A program made the translations under genes and the position numbers. From positions 12,772,001 to 12,836,000 of the forward strand of contig OX637344.1 in NCBI GenBank assembly GCA_951799405.1: DNA of 64,000 nucleotides, in the 5' to 3' direction. The stretch is from Agapetus fuscipes (lineage: Eukaryota; Arthropoda; Insecta; Trichoptera; Glossosomatidae). Positions within the stretch are counted from its first letter, which is position 1; each line of letters opens with the position of its first letter. Below the pieces are notes generated by a model. That model was not told the DNA's origin and did not search any database. It saw nothing but the letters and a program-made list of their open reading frames with translations. Below are positions 32,762-43,800 of this stretch, in pieces.

Positions 32762-32920
32762 TTATGTAATATTTTGAGAACGAACCCCTCTGTTGTAGCT
32801 TTCGAAGAAATAGTCGGCTCCCTGATCAAATGCTCGTTCAAAGAAAAAGGCTCCACCAGCCACCACTAGGAAGAAGGTGGAGGTCCTCTTCATCCCCAAT
32901 CTGTAGAGTTTGTCCAACAT
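32762..32920 (-). CDS. UQCR10: Cytochrome bc1 complex subunit 9 (UQCR10/QCR9), intronless
   Basis: 52 codons from ATG at 32920 to TAA at 32762. The small single-span subunit of respiratory complex III in the inner mitochondrial membrane. MKRTSTF followed by a hydrophobic segment (FFLVVAGGAFFF) and FERAFDQGAD is the family signature and is very well kept. The end differs: after NRG the usual basic tail (about ten residues) is replaced by a short SQNIT and stop, so the protein is shorter than the ~60-63 residues common in animals. Either a terminal exon lies elsewhere, joined at the gttcgt after NRG, or the tail is truly altered, or this is a retrocopy. A hAT element starts 78 bp upstream of the ATG. 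Confidence 0.83.
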   Translation of the reverse strand: MLDKLYRLGMKRTSTFFLVVAGGAFFFERAFDQGADYFFESYNRGVRSQNIT

Positions 32921-32997
32921 TTTGGCGGATTCTTCCAAATGTCAATGAAATATTGAACCAAAGTCGAAAATGTCGGAAACACAGGTCGGAAACAGAT

Positions 32998-33969
32998 TAG
33001 GGATGGGGGATGTATATCGATATATCAAAAGATATTAGAAATATCGATTAATTGATATTGTTTTTCAAATATCAAAATCGTATCAAAAACGATTTTTTTT
33101 TGGAAATGTGACTTTTCCCCCCACACTTTATAGGTGGTTGTGTTTTGAAGCCAACATTTTTACGTAGCAAATTGCATGTCTCCTCTTCTTAATAATAATA
33201 ATAATAATATCAGGCTAATTTATTTTTAATTGCACATGATAAGAGAGCGCCGTTTTTGTGTGTGTCACACCTCAAGGGCCCTCTCCGATCATGGATAAGA
33301 CTTTCTAAATAGGTGTGTCTTGAGTGCTCCGCGAAATACATCCATAGATTTGGAGTTCTTCACTCCGGGTGGCAGTCTGTTCCACTCCACCGGACCCGCA
33401 ACACGGAAAGCGCGGTCTCCGAAATTTGTACGAATCTGACGGCGGGGCTGAACCAAATTGACTACTTCATCGCCCGCGGATCTGAGTGTCTGCCTCCTTA
33501 CACCCATCTCAACAGGCAACATCATGTCAGTCAAATAAGGTGGAGCCAAGCCATTGATGGCTTTATATACCATCACACAAACACGGTAGACCACCCTCTC
33601 CGGGAAACGAAGCCAATGTAGTGTTTTTAACAGCGGAGTGATGTGAGCGAATTTGGGTATCCCGAATATGAGTCTTGCTGCTGAATTCAACTTACCCCCT
33701 GTCGACAGATTTTTAACCCAAAAATTTACGAAATTTTGAAGTGTTACCCACCAGCGACCGATATTTTTTTTGGAAAATTTCGATATTTGTTTTGAAACGC
33801 GTTTTTACCCCCCCCGGAAATTTTGCCGAAATTTTGAGACGTTACCCGCCAGCGACCAAAATGTATTGAGGAAAAATATCGATATTTTTTCCTCGATATA
33901 TTTCGATAGTGTTTAAAAATATCGATTCGATATAATATATCGATTTATTTTTTCATTTGTCCATCCCTA
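32998..33969. mobile_element. hAT-type non-autonomous element
   Basis: Termini TAGGGATGG and CCATCCCTA are flanked by a perfect 8-bp duplication AAACAGAT (32990-32997 and 33970-33977), the hallmark of hAT transposition. The interior is rich in tatcga palindromes and contains a LINE fragment (about 33190-33690) but no transposase. Confidence 0.85.
33190..33720 (-). mobile_element. CR1/L2-like LINE 3' fragment inside the hAT element
   Basis: Minus-strand frame from 33690 encodes AARLIFG, HITPLLKTLHWL, YKAINGLAPPYL, FGDRAFRVAGPVEWNRLP and ends at a stop near 33289. The 3' end bears an (ATT)n run at 33192-33210. A different subfamily from 19149-19794. Confidence 0.8.
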
Positions 33970-34104
33970 AAACAGATGTCGGATGCGATTAGGGACGGTC
34001 ATAACCACAGAGTAATGTCACAACTATCGATATATCGAATCTGCCGCCATTACATTATTTTAAATATCGATATGTATCATCGACATTAATTTATTTTGTA
34101 ATAG

Positions 34105-34252
34105 AAGTCGCGCCATGTAAAAAGAACGCTGAGGGGAAGTGGAGGGGGTGTGTATGCGCATGGTTTACAGTCGCGCAAGTACCAAAAAGTCCGCTAAATC
34201 GCCGTCTGCGCAGCTCGCCGCCAGCGTTCTTTTTACATGGCGCGACCTCTAC
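34105..34252. mobile_element. MITE with ~27-bp inverted ends
   Basis: GTCGCGCCATGTAAAAAGAA at the left mirrors TTCTTTTTACATGGCGCGAC at the right. Interior about 90 bp. Confidence 0.75.
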
Positions 34253-35070
34253 CAGAAACCCTAATTTTTTTTACACATATTTAAAAAAATCGTCGAAACT
34301 CCGATTTTGATTTTTGACGCGTGGTTACTGCACGCAATAAAAATGAACTTGATGCATTTTTGAATTTGTAACTTTTTCTCGGTGAGCAAACGTTAGTTTT
34401 GTATGGAACTGCCTTTTCTAGCAACCGATGACAATGTTTTTGTTCTTCTTTTTTAGAAATCCGGCTGTCTATACGGTATTTAAAAAATATGTACCTATAT
34501 ATCGCCCACCCCTACTCCATGCACTCTGACCTGTGACTCTGACGTCACCAACTGAACAACACTGAACAACTGTGCCAAACGAGTGCCGAATAATAATATT
34601 CGTGCAAGTCAGAAATTATTTTGTTTTATATCGTTATTCGCACAAATCGACTTGTGTGAGACTTTACAAATTGGGAAAATATGAAACCCTGTTGTGCACA
34701 ATATAAATAACAAGCGAGAAACGCCGATTGAACAGCCAGGGACGACCACCAAAGTTAAATCAAAAGTGATCTCCTTTGCTTAAAATATAAAGGTATACGT
34801 TTATTTACCTAACCTAACCTGTGGAAATAAATTGCGTCAACTTGCCTGAATGGCGTAGTGAAACACGCCGGCTACTCCCATAAAATACGTTGTCTTCACA
34901 GAGTAAGGAACAGTTCAGAGCAGTTCAGAGTTCCTTGATCTATGACTATCTTATTCGCACAACTTTTTGCGAGAATGGATGGTCACAAAAGTCTAGTTGT
35001 GCGAATAAGATCACAAGTGCACCCATTGAACTCTGCACAAAATCCTTAATAAAAGCTCGGGTTCAGATAT
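34253..35070. other. Intergenic, no gene recognised
   Basis: Includes a short inverted pair (tcttattcgcacaactttt near 34951 and agttgtgcgaataagat near 34996), a possible small MITE. No convincing coding sequence. Confidence 0.45.
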
Positions 35071-35071
35071 C

Positions 35072-35292
35072 ACTCAGTGTGTCACAAATGATTTCCCGTT
35101 TGGGTGTTTATTTAAAACCCAAAATAAAATACAGGCTAGGATTACAAAGCCTTCCCAAGAAATGAGTACCAGCCCCTTTGGGAGCTGGGAAACTCCCACT
35201 TCAACTGCAGTGGTTAGCGTTAGGCTGGCCACCTTACCTGTAAATAGTTTCACCGGGGAAAACCCTGCAAATGTTGCATTATATGTGTAGCC
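35072..35292 (+). repeat. SINE family B, headless
   Basis: From atgatttcccgtttgggtgt to ttgcattatatgtgtagcc; the tRNA-like head is lost. Confidence 0.75.
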
Positions 35293-35862
35293 TAGTAGCG
35301 TTAGCGATTCCGGATAATCAGGTTTTTTTTATCTCAGCTAGGTATGTGAAACGTATGCAATTGACATTAATGGTAAGTGCAATACCTAGCGCATCGGTGT
35401 GTTTTCAAAATACCTACCTACATAATGGAGAGTTGCTTTCTGGGATCTATTGAGCTGTTGGAGCTGGACCTTCCGGTTTTGCCAGTGTTTGCAACGGCCT
35501 TCTTCAACATAAAAAATATATGAAAATGATAATATTGATGCAACTGTTATATATCAACCACCTCAGTCTCGTACCTGTTGGATAATCGAGGGTCAACTAC
35601 TCAACACACAACACAACATTACGCAGCTAACAGCCCTGCTACAAAGGATGATAACATCAACTCCCACATCATCAACACAACAAGTGTCATAGACCCGCAG
35701 AGTCTCTGAAGTCTTGGGAGTCCCGCACAGGATTCCTTGAAAAATATATATTTGGATCATATAATAAATTTTACCTGTCTCAATCGGTACCCATTGTTCC
35801 TTTCTTATACCCTATTTTATGCATTAATGTTATAATCATGTTTGATTCTCAGATATTGAACA

Positions 35863-36140
35863 ATGTCAGGCGGATCAAATGAAGCCGGGCTGTGTGTGGG
35901 CCAGAGATATTCAACTTTTGATGAATTCAAAACTGCTCTGAAGAAATATGAACTCTCCCACAATTGCAAATGGGTAATTAAAACCAGCTGCTCGATAGTA
36001 AATGAAAACAAGAAGTTGCTGGCCCTAGGAGATTGTGGGCCCTACAAAAACTCTCTGGTCTACAAGAATATAAAGTACATTTGCAAGTTTGGAGGAGCCA
36101 AGAGGATCGGAAGTAGTCGAGGCATTCGCCCTCAACAATC
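35863..36140 (+). CDS. Exon 1 of the ZSWIM/FAR1-like gene
   Basis: 92 codons plus two bases from the first ATG, with a gtaagt donor. A ttctcag just upstream of the ATG may be an acceptor, so a 5' non-coding exon is likely. Confidence 0.75.
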
Positions 36141-38348
36141 GTAAGTATAATTGATGTATGATTCTGAACTTATTTGTATGAGTGAACCAGAACAGCCTGC
36201 CGTTTATAATAATTACAATCACATGACAATTTTGTGAATTTAATCCAAATGCAGAGCCATAGCATGACCCTCACAGAAACATTTTTGAATTTGACTCTTC
36301 GAGCTCATGCGGTAAGGCTTTCCACAACAGGGGGCCGTCAATGTAAATGGCACAATCCAAGCAATTTGTTTCACAATTTTTGTTGTTTATAAATAAACAT
36401 AAATGAGTGTAACTTCTTGCCTGTGTTATCCCCGATAGGGTAGTATATTGCAATTCGGCACCTATTTCTTTTTACAGGTGAGGGGGCCTACCTCACGCCA
36501 ACCACTTCAATTGAAGTGGGGGTAGTTTGCACATTTATCATGTATTGTGTATTTCAATGTTTTGGGTGTATGTATATTAATTATTATTTCAATTAAATTT
36601 AAATCCCTATTCCTTGTTTCAGAACCTGGAAAATAGGATGCCCTGCATATCTTCATTTGATAGCCACCAAGGATGAACTTGTGGTGAAGGATTTCAGCGA
36701 AACCCATGTTAATCATGAGTGTACTGTAACAGAGGTTGAACGCTTGCCTGAAAACCGCAAGGTCCATCCTAACAGCCAGGCCACAGGAGACATTCTCTGC
36801 GCGGCCGATGTCAAGCCATCTGTAATACAACCAATCATGACAGAGACTTTGTCCAAAAGACTCAACCAATGTGAAATGGCAAACGTAAAGTAAGATTCTC
36901 AATTATTTTATCTTATAATTATGGCATATTAAGTATTTAGTCGGTGTTATGGCCGAGAGACTAGCGTATTTGGAACCGGCTAGCCCAGGGGTCGGCAACC
37001 TTTTGAGTCGGAAGAGCCAAAAACTACAATTGACAAATTTCAAAGAGTGTAAATAACCATAATTGTTTTCTTGCCAATAAATAGCGTCGATGGGGGGGGG
37101 GGGGGGGGCTAATTGAATTGATTAGATTTTAAATGCAATCGTCCTTGTTCTCCTAACAGTACTAAATCAATGTGAAACAAGTTCAAAAATACGCAGAACA
37201 CAAGATCGCTGGAATCATGCATGGCATCTTGAATTTTTTGATCAACAGTAACTAGGTCAATAGTAACTGTTTGACCGGTCCGTAGTCCAGTGGTAACACT
37301 TCGGCCTCGTAAATGGAAGGTTGTGGGTTTGAATCCCGGCAGAGCACCAAAAATATACCATACATGCTGGGTTGAAAAATTCATAAACCTTTACCAATGA
37401 CTCAGGTCATCAAAAGATCCATCCAGCCTTACAGAAACTGGGTCTTGCTTGAGAATTGGCGCTTTCTACAGCTACGACCAAGCTCGCAGAGGGCTCTTGA
37501 GGTGTAATACACTGTACACACAAAAACAGCGCTCACCAAATAAATCAGCCTATTTTTTTTGATTTAGAGACACAGACACACTAACACAAGTAAAAACACA
37601 CAATCACATATTCGTAACAATATTTTCAGATCAAGGGATGAAAAACTATGTAAGGACTTTTTATACTGTAACTTTTTTCTTTGCTTTTAGATGTTCATCC
37701 AAAGGCCCACCATCCATACCCAAGTGCAAGCATCGAGGCTTTTTGAATTGCAATCAGCTTACTGTTCAAGATATCAAAGAATTTCACAAAGCATTTTATT
37801 CAACGGCATCCAAAGACAAGCAAGACGCTTTCATTTTGAAATACTGCCATATAAACCCACATGCAAAAAGAAAAGATAATCTAAAACCTAGCAGTGAAGG
37901 AGACAATATTTCTTTGGGGTATTGGATCCCCAGTCGATCAGGAAAAAAACTGAATGTCTGCGGAAATATTTTCTTACCTATTCTGGATATTAGTAAACAA
38001 AGGGTTATTGGTGTGTTGCACAGATACATAAAAGAGAATAAGCTGTCCCTCGATGAGATAAGAGATGCCTCTCGGAAAGAGAAGAACAAGAAAAAAAAAT
38101 CAGTTATTAATTTTTTGAATGGAGCCAAAGAGAGTGAGTCATGGTTTACCCAACAAAATGAAAAAGGAGTTTTTTCAAATTTAAGTGTTTGGAAAATGTG
38201 GGATATGTATAACCATAATGTAGCTGATGATTTAAAGGTTACAAATTCATATTTTCGCAAATTATTTAAAATACAGCTTAATATAGCAACGGAGGAACAA
38301 GAACGTAATGAAATTGATGATGAAAATTTATTATTACTTGTTGGTTGA
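35863..38348 (+). CDS. Protein with ZSWIM1/3- or FAR1-like N-terminal domain and a transposon-associated C-terminal module, three exons
   Basis: Exons 35863-36140, 36623-36889 and 37691-38348 join in phase to 400 residues. Residues about 10-140 resemble the N-terminal domain of ZSWIM1/ZSWIM3 proteins, a FAR1/FLYWCH-type fold: GQRYSTFDEFKTALKKYE at the start and CPAYLHL plus a HVNHEC end. The last exon has no match to ZSWIM; it carries a KHRG-type start, VCGNIFLPILDISKQRVIGV, a polylysine tract, and LSVWKMWDMYN with SYFRKLF, an arrangement I know from abundant uncharacterised insect and cnidarian proteins linked to DNA transposons. DNA binding is inferred. The nuclease-like part expected after that module is absent; the frame ends just before a 31-bp tandem repeat, so the C-terminus may have been lost. 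Confidence 0.72.
36402..36525 (-). repeat. SINE family B 3' fragment
   Basis: Tail half: atgagtgtaacttcttgcct to caaccacttcaattgaagtg, in intron 1 of the ZSWIM/FAR1-like gene. Confidence 0.7.
36623..36889 (+). CDS. Exon 2 of the ZSWIM/FAR1-like gene
   Basis: 267 bp between tttcag and gtaaga. Completes the N-terminal domain with the conserved GCPAYLHL. Confidence 0.77.
37085..37110. repeat. Poly(G) run
   Basis: About 18 consecutive G in intron 2. Likely an assembly or replication-difficult tract. Confidence 0.85.
37273..37555 (+). repeat. tRNA-headed SINE, family A, complete copy
   Basis: Head GACCGGTCCGTAGTCCAGTG, B box GGGTTTGAATCCC, body to caccaaataaatcagcc. Confidence 0.82.
37691..38348 (+). 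CDS. Exon 3 of the ZSWIM/FAR1-like gene
   Basis: 219 codons including TGA. Starts after a cttttag acceptor in the phase left by exon 2. Acidic C-terminal end just before the stop. Confidence 0.72.
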
Positions 38349-38355
38349 CGATCAC

Positions 38356-38456
38356 TGGGAAAATAATGTGGTGTCTCCAGGTTGCTTGGGAAAATAATGT
38401 GGTGTCTCCAGGTTGCTTGGGAAAATAATGTGGTGTCTCCAGGTTGCTTGGGAAAA
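38356..38456 (+). repeat. 31-bp tandem repeat after the ZSWIM/FAR1-like stop codon
   Basis: TGGGAAAATAATG recurs at 38356, 38387 and 38418, with a fourth partial unit. It starts seven bases after the TGA. 31 is not a multiple of three. Confidence 0.9.
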
Positions 38457-38459
38457 GCA

Positions 38460-39235
38460 AGGAAGCTTTTTGAATTGTTTTTAGTTGCATGTGATGATGA
38501 AATTCTAAATGTGGAAATCCTAGGTAAAAACAATTATCAGAAAAAAAATATATACAAATGAAAACATTTTTATTTCATTGATAGCTTGACAGTCTAAAAT
38601 GTAAGTTAAAAAAAAACCATTTATGATTCATATTTAAAGCATGCCCACAAATGAAGACATCTAAGTCAGCGTTTACACATGTTGCATGCGTACTTACAAA
38701 ATGAGGCTCAACTGTGAGTGCACATAAAGCTTGCAAACTTTCCTGCTGACTTTCCCTAAGCCAGGAGTGGCCAACCCATAAGTCAAAGAACAAAAAAAAC
38801 TTTGTGTAATTAAGTCCAATAGAATCAAAAATGGCAATCAGGCATTTTTTCCAAAACTAGATAAGTAGATCGAAACACAGAATACATTGTTTTTCTGAAA
38901 AAATCCTAGATAATCACAGTTGATTCTTTAAAACTCAACATAGACCAAAACTTCATGTGAGAAAAAGATTTTAATTTGTTTATTTATCTTTGAATAGCTA
39001 TGGTCAGGTCTGGATAAAGGGCAGTTCGAGCGTAGTGACCGCACCAGGGCCCCTCACTTCCATGGGCCTCCAAAGTCTTGCAAATTTGCTTGATTAAACT
39101 TCTGACACTGATGAATAGATGGCATAGAAATTCAACGTAGAATAGAATTAGTATTCAGTTACTCGAGTATAAAGCATTGCAAACCCATTGGTAGGGTTCC
39201 AAACCAGGAGAGCTCATTGATTTTATACAGCGAGT
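38460..39235. other. Intergenic with a family C-like fragment
   Basis: 38620-38780 is a strongly diverged family C copy (catgcccacaaatgaagaca, cctgctgactttccctaag). The rest is AT-rich with no gene recognised. Confidence 0.45.
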
Positions 39236-39239
39236 GGCT

Positions 39240-39420
39240 TGCTTAAAATGGTGCTGGGCAGGTCACGTCGCAAGGAAGGACTGTAGCAGGCGGCTAAAAG
39301 GGATCGTTCAGTGGCGGCCCAGGATGTCCAAGTGGTGAGTGGGGAGATCCCAACTGAGGTGGCTGGACAAATATGGAGAAGATTGGAGGAGGCGTACGTC
39401 CAGGAGTGGACTGAGGAAGG
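39240..39420 (+). mobile_element. LINE C-terminal fragment
   Basis: Broken frames encode WCWAGHVARKDC, W-RPRM, RWLDKYGEDW and a RTSRSG-like end, the pattern of the C-terminal region of many insect LINE polyproteins. Confidence 0.5.
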
Positions 39421-39535
39421 AAGGAAGGATATTTATTGATTTACAAATGATTTCGCTGGCTTGTTAATAATAAATATTCCTACATAGTAAAATAGCAATC
39501 CCAAAAGTGTTTTATTGTTCAAGTTACTACAGAAA

Positions 39536-39960
39536 TACACTACAAGAAATGGACTTTCTAAGAAGTATGATTGGGAAAAAACGGAGTGACAGGGTGAGGA
39601 ATGATTTTGTAAGAAAAGAATGTGGTGCAAGAGAAAGTGTGAAAGTGAAGATTAAAAGAAGTTTGTTAAGATGGTTTGGGCATATGGAGAGAATGAATGA
39701 GGAAAGACTGACGAAGAAAGTATATGTTGGTAGAATAGATGGATGTCGTGGTAGAGGAAGACCGAGAAAGGTATGGATGGACCAAATATCCGAAATTGCG
39801 AATGAATGGAATATCCAGAGTCATAATAAAAGAAGAGCTTGTATGAAGAAGGTTATGACTCTGGAGGAAATGAAAGAAGTATGCAAGGATAGAAAGAAAT
39901 GGCGGTTGATCTGTGATGTTGGCGGCTAGGGTTTGTTAAAGTGAAATTGGTTTTATGATT
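39536..39960 (+). mobile_element. RTE-like LINE 3' fragment, very young copy
   Basis: Open frame from [12 protein letters not shown] to a stop at 39927-39929, nearly identical to the interrupted LINE at 18955-20000 and showing its uninterrupted GRIDG-CRGRG junction. 5' truncated at the exact sense of tgcaagaaatggac. Confidence 0.85.
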
Positions 39961-40020
39961 TAGTTTTTTATGTCCATGTATATATTGTTATTTATTGATT
40001 TAAAAAAAAATGTAATTTGT

Positions 40021-40290
40021 CATGTATGTTCCTTGACTTATAGGTTGTTATGCAGCTGACCACCCATACTATAAAAAATTGGTTCACTTTGCCAATGTCA
40101 CCCCTGTTTCAGGGAAGGACCGCAAGAGTTGCAAGGCTAATGTTCATTTGAGATTGGGTTTTTATATTGTAGGTCCACATGCGGCATGTGTTAGCGCGAA
40201 ATTATACACATATCTGGTTGTGGGAATGCATTTAATATAAATCTTAAATGATATATATATCTTTGCAGCTTAGATTAGATTAGATTACTT
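40021..40290 (+). repeat. Repeat family C copy
   Basis: Complete copy from ttccttgacttataggttg to a (gatta)n tail at 40268-40284. Confidence 0.85.
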
Positions 40291-40828
40291 ATTACTACTA
40301 TAATAAGTTAGGTATATTTATAAATTGTTATTATTTTATGATAATTTTGTAAGTATAACATACAACCTTTATTAGACATTTTTTTAATAAGTAGGTACTA
40401 TTGAAGGTAGGTACATAAATATATCGTAAAATCATTTGGAATATACCTGTACACGGCTTAAGCTGAACGTCGAAGACAGCGCTGTTATTTATTTTGGGCC
40501 TTTAAACTGTTACAAAACAATGCGTATTAATTTGTTTTTCTTGTACGACATATTTTCAAATTCAGCTAAGTTCACATTGAACTATCAAAAGTGGCGTTTT
40601 ATAAAATGACAACGATAGTTCTGATTTTGACTATGTTTATTTTAAGCCATATAGTTCTATAGATTGTACTCCATGATCCGGATCTTCAGGGATCAACAGC
40701 TCACTTGCAATCATGGCCGCCAGTGCAAATTTTTGATCTGTCACAGCTTTTGCATTGCATTGTTTTTGTATGTGTTTTAAAGTGTTAATCAATGTGAAAC
40801 GATAATAAATTAGTGTGCAACACAAAAA
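40291..40828 (+). promoter_or_regulatory. Upstream region of USP32
   Basis: No repeat recognised from about 40440 to the start codon. AT-rich, without an obvious TATA box placed with confidence. Presumed promoter and 5' untranslated region. Confidence 0.35.
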
Positions 40829-40886
40829 ATGGGTGCTAAAGACTCAAAGCCCGTTTTTATAACGTACGATGAGGCTGTCAAAAGAG
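40829..40886 (+). CDS. USP32: USP32 exon 1 (residues 1-19)
   Basis: MGAKDSK start and TYDEAVKR; gtgcgt donor in phase 1. The next exon follows after 1.5 kb. Confidence 0.93.
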
Positions 40887-43800
40887 GTGCGTATTATAAA
40901 TTTCATCTCAAAAGACAGAAGTCAAAGTGACAGCGATTTCATAGCTACGTCGTTTTAAATGTTTTATAATTTGCACTGATGAAGGAAAAATGTACATCGC
41001 TTTGTTTTGCTAGCTGATGATTCGATAAAGAAATGTATCAGTAATGAATTGTCGATTCTATTATCTTTAATATTTAGTAAACAAGTTGCTTAGAAAAATA
41101 GAGCAATTTATAGTTTCATTGTGTGTTATGGTTTGCCCTCAATCTATGATAATGAATATAGTTGAATAATAATTGTAATCTTACGTACAACCTAACATTC
41201 ACACCATAAATTAGAATGAAGGCGGTCAATTTATATTTCTCTTCATGTTCCTAATTTACATATGATCTAAGTACCTATAATCTAAGTTGCTAAGATGTAT
41301 GAACATTTAAAATTCATATTAAATGAATGAATGACACAAACAGACGCGTGTAAGTTCTCGCTTACAAATGATGCATGTGTAATATTTTTATGCATTTTCC
41401 CTAGAAACCCGGACGGGTGATGACACAATTTTGTCTATGTATAATTCACGTGCAGACCTCATTATGAAAATCCATGACTTGATTTTGTTTTAGCAATTAT
41501 GCACTTTATGTCCTTTGCTCACTAAGCTCTTTTTCTTTCACGTCAATAAAAATAAAGTTATTATAGGGAGTACTTTAAGGTGTTAAATATTATATTACGT
41601 ATGCTTACAAGCAGACATACACTTTCACCAGTACAAATGCTGCATGCACACTTATTAAATAAATACTCAAATCTCAAATGAACACAGATCCTACAAATTT
41701 TACCAACCTTTCCTGAAGCAGGGGTGAATTAGCAAAGTGAACTAATTTTTACAATATTGGTGATCAGCCTTATGACAACCTATAAGTCAAGGAATTATGA
41801 AGAGTAAAATTACGAACAAAAAATAAAGATAGAGTAAGAAGTGCATTTATGGATTTAGTGTTTATTTGTGACACATTATTTCGATTTCTGCAATTGAGGA
41901 GGGTTCACGCAATGTTGGATACCGCAAAGGCTGTTCTATCCATCTGTAACTAGCCTATTGGCCAAGGAACCAAAAACTGTATAAAGAAGTGGACTGGAAG
42001 CTAAAAGATTAAAAAAAAAAAAAAAAACAAATTAAAATAACATTAAAACACATTAAATTACACTAAAAATTAAGAGCCTTAGCCACCTAAATTGTAAATC
42101 AATTGCCATCTCGTCCCCGCATACTTATTTACAATAATAATAACTACACAGTTAAAATTTATTGATCGGATATTAGACAAACCGTTATAAGAGAACTCGC
42201 ATTATTCTTGACATTTCGTTAGCGACGTGTAACTAACGTCTTCAGGAGACACCCTCTCTGCACCACGACTGAGGAAAAACGTGCATACTTCTTTAATTTC
42301 TCTGCATATACTTAATTTGTGTAAAGGTTTATTTTAAAATAATAATAAATATTTAAAAAAATTGATAATTACAACTTTGTTTTTCTGTATCAATTTGAAA
42401 TCTTAATTTGTGTATCTGTTAATTTGTGCAGTATCGGAGAGCGAGTTCCGGCGGCTGAGCGACGCGTTTAAGAAGTGCGCGGGGGGCGCGGGGGCGGCGC
42501 TGAGCCGCGCTGCCTTCATCAGGGACGTCCTGGGGGATGGGGTGCCCTGCGTGGTGGCGGACTGGCTGTACGCCGCATGCGGGGGCACTCGCAGGGGCAT
42601 CAGCTTCAAGGACCTGCTGTGCGGGCTGGTCGTGCTCACCAAGGGCACACAGGAGGAGAAAATAAAGTAAGTTCACCATTTGGAATGGCCTAGGAACATT
42701 CTCGGCTATCTGTATCCTTGGCACTCATCTCTATTATATAAAATCAAACGGGTGTATGTATGTTTGTCCTGTATGGACTCCTAAACTAATCAACAGATTA
42801 CGATGAAACTTACATGAGTTATTGTTTACTTACATGCCCACTTAGTCTTCTGTATAAAAAAAACTGGAGTGATAAAGGAAATCGCACTTTAGTGTGTTTT
42901 CAACTACCTACATAGTTTTATTTTGGGTTTGAAATAAACACCGTAACAGGAAATCTTTTCTGATACCTTCTGTGGGATTCGAACCCGAGCTCTTGGCATG
43001 GAATGCAAACACTCTAACAACTGAGTTATCAGCTGAAAAAGTAATGATAATGATGTTGATGAACCTAAAATTTCTGCTCTGTACTATCTTTAGCCCGGCC
43101 AGGTCACGCCACTTATATTCCCCAAATTTTAAATATTAATAAATGGTAGATAAGCCGAACAAGCACTGGGACAACGAGCTGTGTAAGCCTAAAATGCCGT
43201 TTCAATTTCATTAACATCAGGCTAAAGAAGCCCATCATCTAGATATGGGCGGAAGAAACATTGGAAAATGTGAAGAAGGTACCTACAAATATACTTGAAG
43301 TGAGTGCTGATTAAAAGCTCTGTACGTGCCGGGATAAACAATTCATTCTTATCGTCATCTGACATTTAATAAGGCGGGATATTTGGATGGCTCCGCTCAC
43401 TCCAATGCCAAATAAACAAAGCTTATGTTAGTGGCAAAGCAAGACAATTGCCGGAGAAAACAATAGTTTTTGTGTGATGTTGGATGCCGTCAAAAGCAGA
43501 TAATGTCAATGTTCCACAATCTCTCCTCGCGCTATCTTATCTCTTGTGCCAGTCTCCGTCGTTATCTGCTTGTGGCGTATGCAGTAATATTGTCTCACAC
43601 AGGATAACTATTGCTAGCGCTTTACACAATACCAAATTACTATCTGAATCAAATGCTGATTGATTTGTAATAAAGCTAATAAAATATTGATGTATCATTA
43701 AAGTTAGCTATTGATTATATTTTTATGTTGCATTGATATTGTAACATTGTTATAGTTGTATGGTATTTATTTTATTTTGTAACACTTGTACTTGTACCCA

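Noticed and set aside
37796..38533. Minus-strand frame of 245 residues
   Set aside because: Antisense of exon 3 of the ZSWIM/FAR1-like gene; contains translated 31-bp repeats and no family motif.
42403..42724. Two minus-strand frames over 80 residues
   Set aside because: Antisense of USP32 exon 2; composition reflects high GC only.
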